Positions 22,009 to 32,441 of a DNA stretch of 64,000 nt are shown here, in pieces. The stretch's first letter is position 1, and each line of letters starts with the position of its first letter. Source of the DNA: Emergomyces orientalis (lineage: Eukaryota; Ascomycota; Eurotiomycetes; Onygenales; Ajellomycetaceae); contig MOWL01000093.1 of NCBI GenBank assembly GCA_002110485.1, forward strand, positions 124,001 through 188,000. The letters are read 5' to 3'. The position numbers and the translations under genes are program-made. Below the pieces are notes generated by a model that had not been told where the DNA came from, did no database searches, and was given only the letters and a program-made list of their open reading frames with translations.

Positions 22009-23232
22009 TGCTGGGTGACTGTATGGTGTTGGAGGTTTCTAGGCGAGATGTAATCAAATTTCAAGATCAGCCAGTATATGAATATTTTAGCAGTAGCATA
22101 CAGATAAAACCCAAATTCTAAACCAGAAAATTTTTGAGGGCTTGAGTTTGAATCTCTGGCCTAGTTAATATATAGGCAATGGTCCGCTCTCCAACCCAAA
22201 AATGAAAAAATAAAAAATTGAGATTTTTCATAATCTGCTCAGTGCTGGTCAATTGTTCTATTTTAAGTGAATTACCCGCCTGCTTATTCATGTTTCAGAA
22301 ACAGCAATCAATTACAAGAAACTTACTGCTTGCTACACCTTCTTTCTTCTCAAATCAGCCAACAGTTAGCTAGTGCGTTTCAGAAGCTATTTACAAAGGG
22401 AAATACTCTTAGTGACCACTGCCCAACCACTTTTCATGAAAGCATCCATTCAAGTTCATTCATGCATAACACGTCGCTCCGCATTGAGTGGGCCCGGCGA
22501 TTATTGGCCGATCCTTTCATAGCGTCAGACAGCTTCAATTCACATGCATCCCATCAATCCCGCCCCCCACACCCAATACTCTTCCATGCTAGCCGCCAGA
22601 CTCCCAAGTTATTCAATCACAGGAATATCATTGGTTGACACTACAACATGACCAACACTCATATGCATGTTCTGAAACTTCAAACCCCAATGCATGGTAT
22701 GGCAATAGCCGCTGAACATCAAAACAACAGCCATTAAGAACCCCAATGGCTAATATCAAGCCTTTGTTGCTGTGAGATTTTGGGTTTCTCCACTTCTCTA
22801 CAGAGATGTCAACCAACAAAACATACATAATTTGCTGTTAATTATTGTAAAGTTTGCTTGAAAATGATTCTTGCTGCTGAACACTTCTCATTGCCCTTGC
22901 TCATCAATTCATGAATAGCCAGAAGCAATCTTCTTTAATCATTCAGTTGACCCAAGCGCCCGTGAGCATTCAGAAGAGATGAAAGAAGTAATGTATAAAA
23001 CAATTAGAAGAGCTCACCCCCCTTGAAGTTGTATATAAAATTGTCGCAATCACTAGCTTTTACTCCCTCCATCAATCATTCTGATTCACAAGAAAATCAT
23101 TCTTAAACATTTTCACATTTCTACAGCTCCGTCAATACATGCCCCCAATATACACCTTAACTCTAGCCCACTGGTTTTCTAGACTTCTTAATACCTTGAT
23201 TCGTTCAAAGCGTTATCCTTTGCCGATTCAAG
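22009..23232. other. Intergenic, no supported gene
   Basis: There are short ORFs only (22267-22638 on +, 22628-22828 on -) with no domain or good codon pattern. The last 200 bases look like a promoter/leader for the gene starting at 23233, with pyrimidine-rich tracts and a TATATAAAA-like element near 23031. Confidence 0.4.
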
Positions 23233-23851
23233 ATGCCTCCAAATATGGACAAAGCTAACTGGCTGAAGACCGTATTGAGTCTAATAACGGTGAAAACTTC
23301 AAGACCCTGCTACCAGATTACTGTATTGTGCAGTATGTTATCATCCCGCGGAGTATCCTGTTGATTATGCTCATATCCTGTGTTTGTGTCTTTGTTCTAG
23401 GCAGGGCGGCCACAAAACTCAAACCTCGAAAACCGACAGAGAACTGGATACTGCTTATCATATTTCTGTACAGTTTGGTAAACTCGCTGATCGTGCTGGG
23501 GCGGGCCAAGTGTGGGCCTACTCTGTCCACATCTATCTCAATGAGAATACCAAGAAATATGAACCGAGAGAAGTGATATGGGGTAACCCAACACCTGACA
23601 GACCAGAACAGTCTGCGGTATACAGGAACAGAACCCAATGGCCTACCGGCGCAACTGCTACGACAGCACCCCCAGCTCCCGGTGAGCAACCCTTAGTCTC
23701 CACGCCATTGAGTCAAGGGTTGGCTCCAGCCTCTCTCCCTACGACTAATCCTTGGGGCGGGTCAATAATTCCGTCGCGGCCGCCGAATCCCCCCCAGTGG
23801 GGAGAAGGTCCAGGCCAAGGGCCTGCTGCAGAGGATGGTAGAAGTACATAA
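23233..23851 (+). pseudogene. Hypothetical proline-rich protein, frameshifted
   Basis: ATG at 23233 opens MPPNMDKANWLKTVL, but the downstream coding frame (ENFKTLLPDYCIVQ) is two bases off, so a frameshift occurs near 23262-23277. An intron at 23333-23400 (68 nt, GTATGT..CTAG) joins it to QGGHKTQTSKTDREL and then to AYHISVQFGKLADRAGAG. The C-terminal 80 residues are rich in Pro, Ala and Thr and end at 23851. The overall build is a small globular domain plus a disordered tail. I recall similar anonymous proteins in fungal genomes but know no function. Confidence 0.45.
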
Positions 23852-24167
23852 GAAAGAGACCCAGGCTGTTCTTCGAAGATGCTTGAATTTTGGATTTTTG
23901 AATTTCTGTCTTCTAAATTTTTGATCATGTGCTCAAGTAGTTTCCTTATTTGTGGTTTGTTTCTTTGCCTGACGACGATGAAAGCATTGGGGAGCCGGGC
24001 AGGGTCCGCGATCACCATTTGGGATATCAGTTCGCATTTGGATGAAAGTTGCCATTGTCGGACAGGGTTCCCAGCTGCCTCAGCGGCCCAAAAGAAGTAT
24101 CAGCCAACTATATAGACCCCTACAAGTCTTGAAAGCTTGCGAAATTAGCCTAAATATGAGATCATGT

Positions 24168-24799
24168 TTGCACACATACTTGATGCTTTTGTGGCAGAAC
24201 TAGCGCTTCGCCCAAAGGATATGTTCCAATGCTACGCTGCTTGGACGATGGCATCTGTGGCAGTTCGGAGGTGTTTCCGGAGGCGCTGCAAGCTCCACAA
24301 GCTGCGTGCTTGATATTTCAAAGGGCAGGGTACGCTGCAATAAACTGTTAGATCATTCATCTTTGAAACAAAAGACGAACATACAGCCATTGTCTAAGCA
24401 GCTTTAACAATCAGCCAAGGTCAGACCAACAGATGTAGGACGAATTCGGAATTATTATATAAAGCCACTCCAGGAGCATGTTGCCACCCGGATTCAAGCG
24501 GATGGGTGACGTCATTGTCGAGAAAACCGTGCATGTTGGAAAGCATTTCCGTTGACGAGTCAACAAAAGCTTGAAATGATTGAAATATTTTCGCTGAACT
24601 CAAAGCCTTTATTAAGCGAAACTGGTATTTCTACGAGGAAGATCCTGGTCAAGGCTTTGATGCATTTATTGAATGGTGTGTTGATATTGTGGGCGCAAGA
24701 GTACGAAGCGCAAAAGGCCACTTCCGGCATGCAGGCTTGAAAGTTGAACTACTACACTCCATGATCAAGGACACATTTTTCATTGCTGATGACACTTAG
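24168..24799 (+). pseudogene. Relic of an unknown fungal gene
   Basis: Two coding-looking pieces lie on the + strand in different frames. The first (24168-24314) encodes AHILDAFVAELALRPKDMFQ. The second (about 24590-24799) encodes KRNWYFYEEDPGQGFDAFIE followed by WCVDIVGARVRSAKGHFRHA and ends at a TAG. The second motif, aromatic and acidic, is familiar from anonymous fungal proteins. The 275 bases between are non-coding. Function unknown. Confidence 0.4.
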
Positions 24800-24971
24800 G
24801 ATTTTCCAGCTGCTAGCTAGCCTTTGACACTTCTATCAACCATAGTCAAACAAAGATTGAATCAAATCGACAGAATTAGAGCGAAACAAGAACATCAGTG
24901 CCGATACGTTGTTGAAACGGTGTTACTTCTGCCAGAACTTCACTTGTTGAAAATGGATGGCATCTATGGGT

Positions 24972-25443
24972 CTACATCCCAAGCTCAACCAGGCTTTCGC
25001 GCAAACCGCTTTCGAGCATTTTTAACTCCTTCCGCCTATCCTGCCTACTGCCTGGCTCGGATGCAATGGAACTAACGTTTTCCGGATCGAATTGAAGTAC
25101 CATTTCCGGTGTAAAGATACGCTGGAGTTTACGTACGAGGTTGCGCTCTATGACCAGCACCAATAAAACAATGGGATGGATTCGCGGTCATTGTATGCCT
25201 CACCTTATAGTAAGCATCAAGCCCTGCTTTTGCCTCCTCGCACGCCTGTTGATTCATGTCCACATACACATGTTCCTGCCTGCGATGCTGAGGGTTCGGA
25301 TCCAGACTTTCTTCCCAGAGTTCCCCGAATATCTCACACACCGAAACGGATTCGTCGTCCTCGCAAACCAAAAAGGATTCCTGGAGTCGCTTTCGCTGAC
25401 GTGATCTCCGTCGATCCCGCGACGGAAAATCTTGATTATGCAC
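24972..25443 (-). pseudogene. Dynamin-like GTPase C-terminus (GED) relic
   Basis: The ORF from 25443 encodes a basic N-terminus, then ACEEAKAGLDAYYK, which resembles the start of a GTPase effector domain. The ORF from 25163 continues in another frame with LVIERNLVRKLQRIFTPEMV, then DPENVSSIASEPGSRQDRRKEL and a helical end. GEDs have this order: a DAYYK-like helix, a hydrophobic helix, then IASE....RR..L. A 58-nt GT..AG intron (25146-25203) would also join the frames, but it removes part of the helix, so a frameshift is the better reading. The GTPase domain is absent. Active relatives remodel membranes; this piece cannot. Confidence 0.5.
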
Positions 25444-25814
25444 AATGCCACCTCTGCGGTCGACATAACCCTATGGAGCCGGCCCGGGCCAGCCGGAGAG
25501 ACAGAAATTCTGCTCACAATGTAGACCCGTTTTCCACGCGTCCCTTTGATGTACATCTAGGGTTTACAAAAGTAACTAACTTTCATGGGCTATTGAACTG
25601 TTCAACACGGAAAAAAAGATTGATCAGTATCAACTTATAAAGCGAGACAAAGTCAGTATCGATTTGTGTCGCCCCCGATCCAGATGGCCCTCGCGCGTTC
25701 ACTGTTGACCCCCCCGCACCCCCCAACAAAAAAAAAAAAAGCTCTATTCTTGTGACTTTAATCAACCCCAGAAAGGGAGCCTGGACTGGATGGGTCCCAC
25801 CCGCATGATAAGCC

Positions 25815-27522
25815 CTATTTATCATCAACCGCTGCTTGACCAATGGAACTAACTCTCGGCTTCTTGGCATTTCTGCTAAGAATATCTTCTTCTCCTTCTT
25901 CGGTTGTGGCTGCGAAGCTCCATTGCGCATTCGAATACTCCGCATCGTCAGACAATGTCGATACATCAGAGTCATCCACGGTAGGAGCTGCCTCGGAAGC
26001 CGTCTGGCTCTGAGATGTCGAATGAAGAAGCTGAGATTGAGCCTTTGAGTGTGTTTCATTTGCTGTTCTAATAAATTCGTCCCTCTTTTCCTTTGCCCAG
26101 TCCCGAGCATTTCGATATGTGCATGCTCCTTGCCGAAACGTTTCCAAGTTCCCAGTCATGCCCCAAGTATTGAGTTGGGTCATAATATATTCAGGGCGAT
26201 GGCCTGGGCCTTCGGGTTCGGTGAGATGAGTTGTGTACAGCTTCAGTGTACCTCCATGATAAATTGACGTAAGAGTGTAAGCACTGTTGTCGTAAGTTGA
26301 TCTTGATCCGTATGACTGGAGAGCGTGTATACCCCGAGCTCCTAGTGCGCCATCATAACAAGCCTGCCGTGTAGCCACAGCCAAGGATCCATCGGGGCCT
26401 TTTGCTTCCAAAAAGAAGTTTGGTACCATTGGAAGATCATCCTGTGTTGATGGAATGATATGGTCACTGAGTTCGTTGCGGATTTGACGATCAAGCTGTT
26501 CAGGACGCGCGCCGTAGAAGTGATCTGGTTTGGCCTGAGCCAGTGTACCATCAGTTAAGGGGGCAAGATTTCCAAGCGGGTATCCCCCTCCGGCGCATTT
26601 GGGATCATCAACGTCACCTTCGATGATAGAAATCACTGACGTTGTGACTGGTTGTTCTTTAGATGCGTGGGTATCTGCTCGTTTGAATTTCCGGAAATGT
26701 TCATCGGAGACGTTCGATGGGGAAAGGGAGGGCCGGGCTCGAGCTAGTGTTTCATTGATCTCCTCCCAGTTATTTGGCATTGCTGGTATTCGACCATCCG
26801 GATATTCATATCCGTCAGGGTAAACGCCATGATCAATTAGATTCTGCTGGAAGTTACGATTATAGGTGGTGGTGCTCGTGGACTTGGTGGTACCCTTCGT
26901 ATCTGCGCTTGTTGATGGAGGAGAACCTGCGCGTCGCTTTCTACTCCGGGACCTTGAGCTCATTGCTTTTTCGAGGAAGTTTTCCGGTTTAGAATACTGG
27001 GCAATATTATCAGCACTGATGTATTTGCATGGATTTGTAGTTACATACATTTCTAAGGTCACTTAGGTCAGGTCCTCCCGATCTGGAAACCCTCTTTATC
27101 CGCTTTGAACAAGCGGGTGCACAATCACGGAGAAAGGCTGGAGCAAACTGAAAAGGATTACAGCGCTTCTTCAGCTCAGTGTGAAATCGTCGAGTGATAG
27201 GTCTATGATGGTTCTGGGGTGATTTCGGGCGGCTGTTTCTTCGATCCAACTCCTCTAGTGCATCTTTGGTTAACCAAATCTTTGACAGGTTATCCCAATA
27301 TGCTGATGCCGATGTGTCAAGCTTCTGCCTTTTCCGAAATCGTGACGTGTCGGATGGATGGGCCTTAGGATACTGACGCTTGCGAGACGGGTTGGAGGTC
27401 ACTGAAATAGGCATATGGTTATAATCATAAATTTTTGGCTCTGTTATCATGCGAGTTTGCATCGAGGCCAGAAGGGGGCAGAGGTTCTTATAATTAACTT
27501 TGCGCAGAATCCCAGAATGCAC
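25815..27522 (-). CDS. DUF7924-type fungal protein, two exons, intact
   Basis: Exon 1 runs 27522-27049 (start at 27522; Met at 27462 is an alternative) and exon 2 runs 26996-25815. A 52-nt intron (26997-27048) has GTATGT..CAG ends and a GCTGATA branch site. The joined frame gives 551 residues. Exon 1 contains a basic, nuclear-looking KRQKLDTSA stretch and AYWDNLSKIWLTKDALEEL. Exon 2 has a basic Ser/Thr linker, then a conserved globular part with PNFFLEAKGPDGSLAVATRQ and DGALGARGIHALQSYG. The E-x-K next to a downstream Q and Arg resembles a PD-(D/E)XK nuclease core, but that is inference only. The acidic C-terminal 90 residues look disordered. It is the only intact multi-exon gene among relics here. 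Confidence 0.75.
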
Positions 27523-28209
27523 TTCAGGCGCTTATCCGGAGATTATTGCTGCTGAGGGCCAATCGTTGGTCGCTGGAAGCCAAGCAGCTTTGGGTGGTAG
27601 TGGCCTGAGTCCCATAGAGGTGCTACTATGGCAATCACGTGATATAACATATTTTAGCACAGCAATGCATGTGGGAGCGCTGGTGCGTCGTGACTAAAAT
27701 TGGCAATGCTGCCTGGAGTGCTCGGCTGTCCACTCAATATGTGTCAAACACCTGATTATTAATCAAGCGCCAAACGGATGCATCGAACCATTCAAATCTC
27801 CACCAAATACGCCACTCCATCTACTATCGTTATTTTTCTCCTAGTTTCCACCTAATTTGGATATTTCATTTGGTATATGACAGACTATTGATTATTGTAT
27901 GTAACATGCCCCTATATGGGCATATTTTGTAATATAGCTAGCGAGAGATTCATGGTTATAAAAAGCCGTGGAAAACCTGTAGATATGGGGAAGGGGGGAG
28001 CCCAAAAAAAATTCAATTTTTAACTTCACTTTTTCATTCGTACGCGAACATTCTACCATTTAAAAATCTCTCATAATATGTCATTAACCTTGTCTGTGTA
28101 ACTTCTCCTCACCCCTCACACTTCGGCATTAAGTCCATCCCACTCTCGCTGATCAACTGCAAAGCAAGCCCACGAAATACTGGTGAGCCAAGCTAGTCTG
28201 GAATGAGAC
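27523..28209. other. Intergenic with TATA-like element
   Basis: No gene is supported. A TATA-like ggttataaaaagc occurs at about 27954-27966, and a pyrimidine-rich leader-like stretch follows at 28085-28200, consistent with a + strand promoter feeding the relic at 28210. Confidence 0.35.
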
Positions 28210-28740
28210 ATGCCATCTCAGCGGCGGGTGAACTGTCTCCCAAGTATTTCCAACCAACTTCCAACAGTGCTACACTTCTACCCATTTGTCCTGTACTATG
28301 CCTGTCTTATTTGTTTGCTCTTTGTCTTCTGTTTGCTTTTCATATTTCGTTCTGGCCTAGGAAGCAATATTGAGATTGACTATCACATTCTAGAGCAGGG
28401 TCTATCTTCCCTACAACTATGGTATGGTATTTTCTTTGTTCATGTTCATTTGTTTGTGTCTTGTTCATTTAACTCTGAGAGAACACTAAACAGATTTATC
28501 ACTAGTGAGGTTTCTGAGTTCAAATTGGGCGATCATGTCATCATATGCCTTAATAATAGGATTGTATAAGCGGTTTGGGTCTTGGGGAGTGCCAACAATA
28601 AGACCTTTGTCATTCTTCAAGGTACAGCGCCCAATCATATGTTACAGCGACGGAAAGAATTGCCTTATCCACGAGCATGATTTGATTGGAAGTACCCCTT
28701 CATATGATTCTATATTTGTTTAATTCTGCGTAGACCAAGG
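28210..28740 (+). pseudogene. Relic of an unknown gene upstream of the DUF3723 fragment
   Basis: An ORF from 28210 includes a hydrophobic stretch that may be intronic, then GLGSNIEIDYHILEQGLSSL. After a possible intron near 28420-28495 the frame reads SEVSEFKLGDHVIICLNNRI, a TAA, then KTFVILQGTAPNHMLQRRKE and LPYPRA, a TGA, and FDWKYPF. The coding signal through two stops indicates decay. Function not recognised. Confidence 0.35.
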
Positions 28741-28900
28741 AGCCGAAATGTACAGCAGTTAGGTCATACGGAGACAATTTGTTGCCACTGATTGGATACA
28801 ATAAATGTTCCAGACAGGACTGTTGGGAGGACTTAAGTGCGCCAACTGCGTGAAGTGACTGGTTGTCCTCAGCAGACTTCGTCCCACACTCCAAAGCGCT

Positions 28901-31489
28901 GTGTGGGGCAGCCTTAAACCTCCCGATCCTGCGGTCGGATATTGTATGATCCAGACATCGGAGACTGGCCAGCGACGTTCGGGCTCTCCGGCCCAACGTG
29001 CGGAGCTTGGGTACCGACAGCTTTGGCTGTACGCGATGCGCCATTATCCGAAAATGCCCAGGGAGCCAGAGAGTGACGATCTCGTGGCGAAACCTGGTCA
29101 CGAAAAGGCCGACGAGACAGCGCTCCATGAGATGGCCGTCCTTGCACGAAAACTTGGTTTTGACTCTACGCGAATCACAGATCTCATCGAACTATCTCCT
29201 GATCATCAGATCGCGCGGGCTGTCCTCCTGAAAGCACGGGATCCGGAGCGGTTTCGATACGACAGTGGGATATTTGAGACCCTTATTGGCCGCATCGCAG
29301 AGTGTTTCTCTCTTGCCATCCCTGTTGAGCGCCAGCTCTCTTGCGATTTCACCTCTGGCAGCGAGGCGAAGCTAAATGCTCGGTGTGGGCTGCCGCATGC
29401 CAGAGCGCAGCAGCAAGACCGTCGGTTTCTCTTCATCGACCAACTGCATACCGATGAAATTCCAGCGGGCGGGAAGGTCTCCACGTTGTTCGTGAGACGA
29501 TGCGTCTATTTTGCCTTTTTTGGCAAGCCACTGACATCCCCCCACCATACTCGGGTTGGAGCTGCCCCTTTAGGAAGTGATCCGTCCAATTTGCCAATGT
29601 CGCCGCTTTTCATACCCGATGACAGTCCACTTGCAAGATTCGGACAGGCTCCTTTGCTGGAAAACGATGGTTATACCGCTATTGACCATGGCGAGCTAGG
29701 TCCAATGCAGCTGGAGGTGGCACAGAGGGCCACTGCCGAAGAAACCCGAGTCCACACAGAAGTGGAAGAACGGGAGATCGCCTTGCAGGCCGAACAAGCA
29801 CAAGAACAGGCTGCCAACGAAGCCCAGCGTCAAACAGAGGCTGAAGAGACGGCAGCGGCTGAGGCTTCCAAGAGGCTTGCCCAATGTCAGAAGGAAGCCG
29901 AAGAAAGAGCAGCAATCGAGCGTTATGCCGCGGAACAGGAACAGCTTCGACAGGAACAGCTTCGACAGGAACAGCTTCGACAGGAACAGCTTCGACAGGA
30001 ACAGCTGAGGCAGGAAGAGGAGGAGGCAAGAGCGGCCGCCGAACATTATGCTGCGGAACAGGAACAGCTTCGACAGGAACAGCTGAGGCAGGAGGAGGAG
30101 GCAAGAGCGGCCGCTGAACGATATGCCGCGGAACAGGATCAGCTGAGGCAGGAGGAGGAAAGAGTGGCTGCCAAACGATATGCTGTGGAACTAGAACAGT
30201 TTCGCCAGGAGGAGGAGGAAAAATTGGCCGCTGAACGATATGCCGCGGAACAAGAACAGCTGAGGCAGGAGGAGGAGGCAAGAGCGGCCGTTGAACATTA
30301 TGCTGCGGAACAGGAACAGCTTCGACAGGAACAGCTTCGACAGGAACAGCTTCGACAGGAACAGCTTCGACAGGAACAGCTTCGACAGGAACAGCTTCGA
30401 CAGGAACAGCTGAGGCAGGAAGAGGAGGCAAGAGCAGCCGCTGAACAATATGCTGCGGAACAGGAACAGCTTCGACAAGACGCGGAAGAAGCCGCAGCTG
30501 AGCAAGTTAAACGAGAGCAGATTCAGCGTGAAGAAGAGGAAAGGCATACTGCTGAGAGAGCTGAACAGGAACAGGTTCAAAAGAAGGCCGAGGAAAGGGC
30601 AGCTATTGAGCACGCGGCTGGAGAAGCGCGTCTTCAACAAGAAGCAGAAGAAAGAGCTGTTGCTGAGCAAGCAGATCAAGAGCGGCTTGCGAGAGAGGCA
30701 GCGGAGCCAGTACAGCTGCAGCCGGGGGAAGAAGAAGAGAGGGCGGCTGTTGGCAAAGCCATAGAGGAGACGCACACCCCACGGCCCGTCACACAACTCG
30801 ACTTCGCGCCCTTCATGCCCATTAAGGGTGATGGCACTCACAGCCCCGTTGACCCTGCAAGCACCGAGCGAGCGACGAACGTCGCAGACCCCCCTCCAGA
30901 AGTTGCGAGTCGAAAAGCTGCTGAACGCACCACCGGATCGACACGGTTGGAAACGCCAGTCTCCCAAACGCGGCAGGGTAAGCTGCGGAGACCTGGAGGC
31001 ATCCCAAAAGCTTCGGAGAGAGGTGTTTCTCCACAGGGGACTGCGAGGAGAGCCGCTGCCGAACGATCTTTGAAAACGGGTAACAGACTCCAACGCTCGC
31101 AGCCAGATTCGCAGCTTCAAGGGGCATCCAGGCTCGAGGATGTGTCAACCGGCGCTAGAACAGTCACGATCATTTTCAAGGCTCGCGAGCAAGGGAATTG
31201 GGTCGACACTTATGAGATGGTTATTAACCCGTCCGAGCCTTCCGACCGGTCCATGGTGGAGCGAATGGCTAAGAAGGATGCTCGGAACTGACAGGTGACC
31301 TTCTATGACAAGGACTTGAAACCGATTGCTCCTGTACAGTGCTTTGACGCGGCCATCGAAGATGGGACCAACACCATCTTCATGGCGTTTGGCGGGGAGC
31401 TGAACGTCGACGAAGAGATGGTGGCGTCTGTGTCACAAAATGCCGACAGCAAACGAGAACAAGAGAGAAAGACCAAGCGTCGTGCGTGA
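28901..31489 (+). pseudogene. DUF3723 protein, N-terminally truncated and interrupted (Starship cargo family)
   Basis: The frame is open from about 28901 without a convincing start. It opens with IQTSETG and AELGYRQLWLYAMRHYPKMP, then ARKLGFDSTRITDLIELSPD, KARDPERFRYDSGIFETLIG and VSTLFVRRCVYFAFFGKP. This is the C-terminal half of DUF3723, so several hundred N-terminal residues are missing. Residues about 290-620 form a long Gln/Glu/Ala/Arg coiled coil with repeat expansions. The final conserved part is cut by a TGA at 31289-31291 and continues in frame (VTFYDKDLKPIAPVQCFDAA) to 31489. DUF3723 is one of the families repeatedly found as Starship cargo. It sits tail to tail with the captain gene at 32442-35234. 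Confidence 0.85.
29935..30415 (+). repeat. 15-bp coding minisatellite in DUF3723 coiled coil
   Basis: The unit caggaacagcttcga (Gln-Glu-Gln-Leu-Arg) is repeated in tandem about five times at 29935-30004 and seven times at 30311-30415, within larger 60-105-bp repeats that also contain AAERYAAEQ. Near-identity of units indicates recent expansion by slippage or unequal exchange; length is a multiple of 3, so frame is kept. Confidence 0.9.
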
Positions 31490-31770
31490 TCAAAATGCGG
31501 GGAAATCCTGGGCGCCTTTGGCCGCGGGTCCTCGGTCGCCACAGGACCAGAGAAATCGATTCAATGGCCTCCGGCGTCCACAGGCCAGCATGGCCACAAG
31601 TTGGCCGTCTTTGGGCCTACCAGGTCCATTGGCTCCTACCTCCAGCATGGCGACATAGTACCCCTTCCCTTGGTCATTGTGCTAGGGACCACCTGATGTA
31701 GTCCCTGGCCTTTTGTCAACCTTCTTCTGTCACTGTGACTCTGGCCTGATTGGACTTCGGCCCTCGGGTA
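31488..31770 (+). repeat. GC-rich ~300-bp repeat, copy 1 (inverted copy 2 at 52030-52350)
   Basis: Starts at the end of the DUF3723 frame (TGATCAAAAT) and includes CCACAGGACCAGAGAAATCG and ATGGTCAT-type words shared almost base for base with the reverse complement of 52030-52350. The second copy contains an extra stretch of about 30 bases around the palindrome GGACCGCGGTCC. Homology begins a few bases inside the DUF3723 coding end, so copy 2 could be the 3' flank of a lost DUF3723 copy. Confidence 0.85.
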
Positions 31771-31779
31771 AGAGAGGTT

Positions 31780-32441
31780 GAACGTGGTTGGTTATTATGA
31801 TATATCTAGTGCTAACCGATACATGATATTAAGGTGGGATGAAATGGGAGCCAAGCAGCCGAAAATAAACGAAAATTAACAAGTGACCTTGAACAGATAC
31901 ACTTATGTCCCTATACTTCGATGAGCTACATGGGTGGCGAAGAACAGAATGCTGACTAATCTTGCTGATAACCCTAAATTGTCTATTCCCGGTATGGTGA
32001 GCTTTACTCTGAGCAAACGACAACGGGTTGCTGTATCATTATTGCTTGAGATTGATACCAAACGCTATCACAATTATGCCATTATTACTGAATTATTACT
32101 AATTACCCAATATCCTAGAAGATGATGTTGAGTTTTCGATGATATCACATGGTCAATAGAGTTAGATCTTCCCTGCACATCAAAATCTCCTTCTAATCTG
32201 GATGAGACTTTACGGCGCAGGTAATTTTTATGTTGTTTCAATTGCAACGGTATTAGCAGATAGGAATTTGAATACATCTTTGAATTAGCTGAACCATAAA
32301 ATATCTAGTAATGAAAAACAATTATATTTAAATAGAGCAAATGCCGACCAGCGGGTATTGCTGCGAAGATGGAGCAAAGAAATAGTATATAACTGCTTGT
32401 TCCGAAGCCAAAAAGGGTTGTGCAATAGCAATAGTTTATCC
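31780..32441. other. AT-rich intergenic between convergent genes
   Basis: About 660 bases between the DUF3723 3' end and the captain 3' end. Both strands hold only short ORFs. Nothing recognised. Confidence 0.4.

Noticed and set aside
22140..22195. tRNA B-box-like words (TTTGAATCT) near 22150, 45882 and 46808
   Set aside because: No A box at the right distance, and no acceptor or anticodon stems can be drawn; no tRNA or tRNA-derived SINE is supported.
25681..25745. C-run followed by A-run near 25710-25740 as a retroposed poly(A) tail
   Set aside because: No retroposed sequence precedes it and no flanking duplication was seen; it is simple sequence.
29679..30431. 250-aa ORF on the (-) strand with many AVPVE repeats
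   Set aside because: It is the antisense shadow of the 15-bp repeats in the DUF3723 coiled coil.
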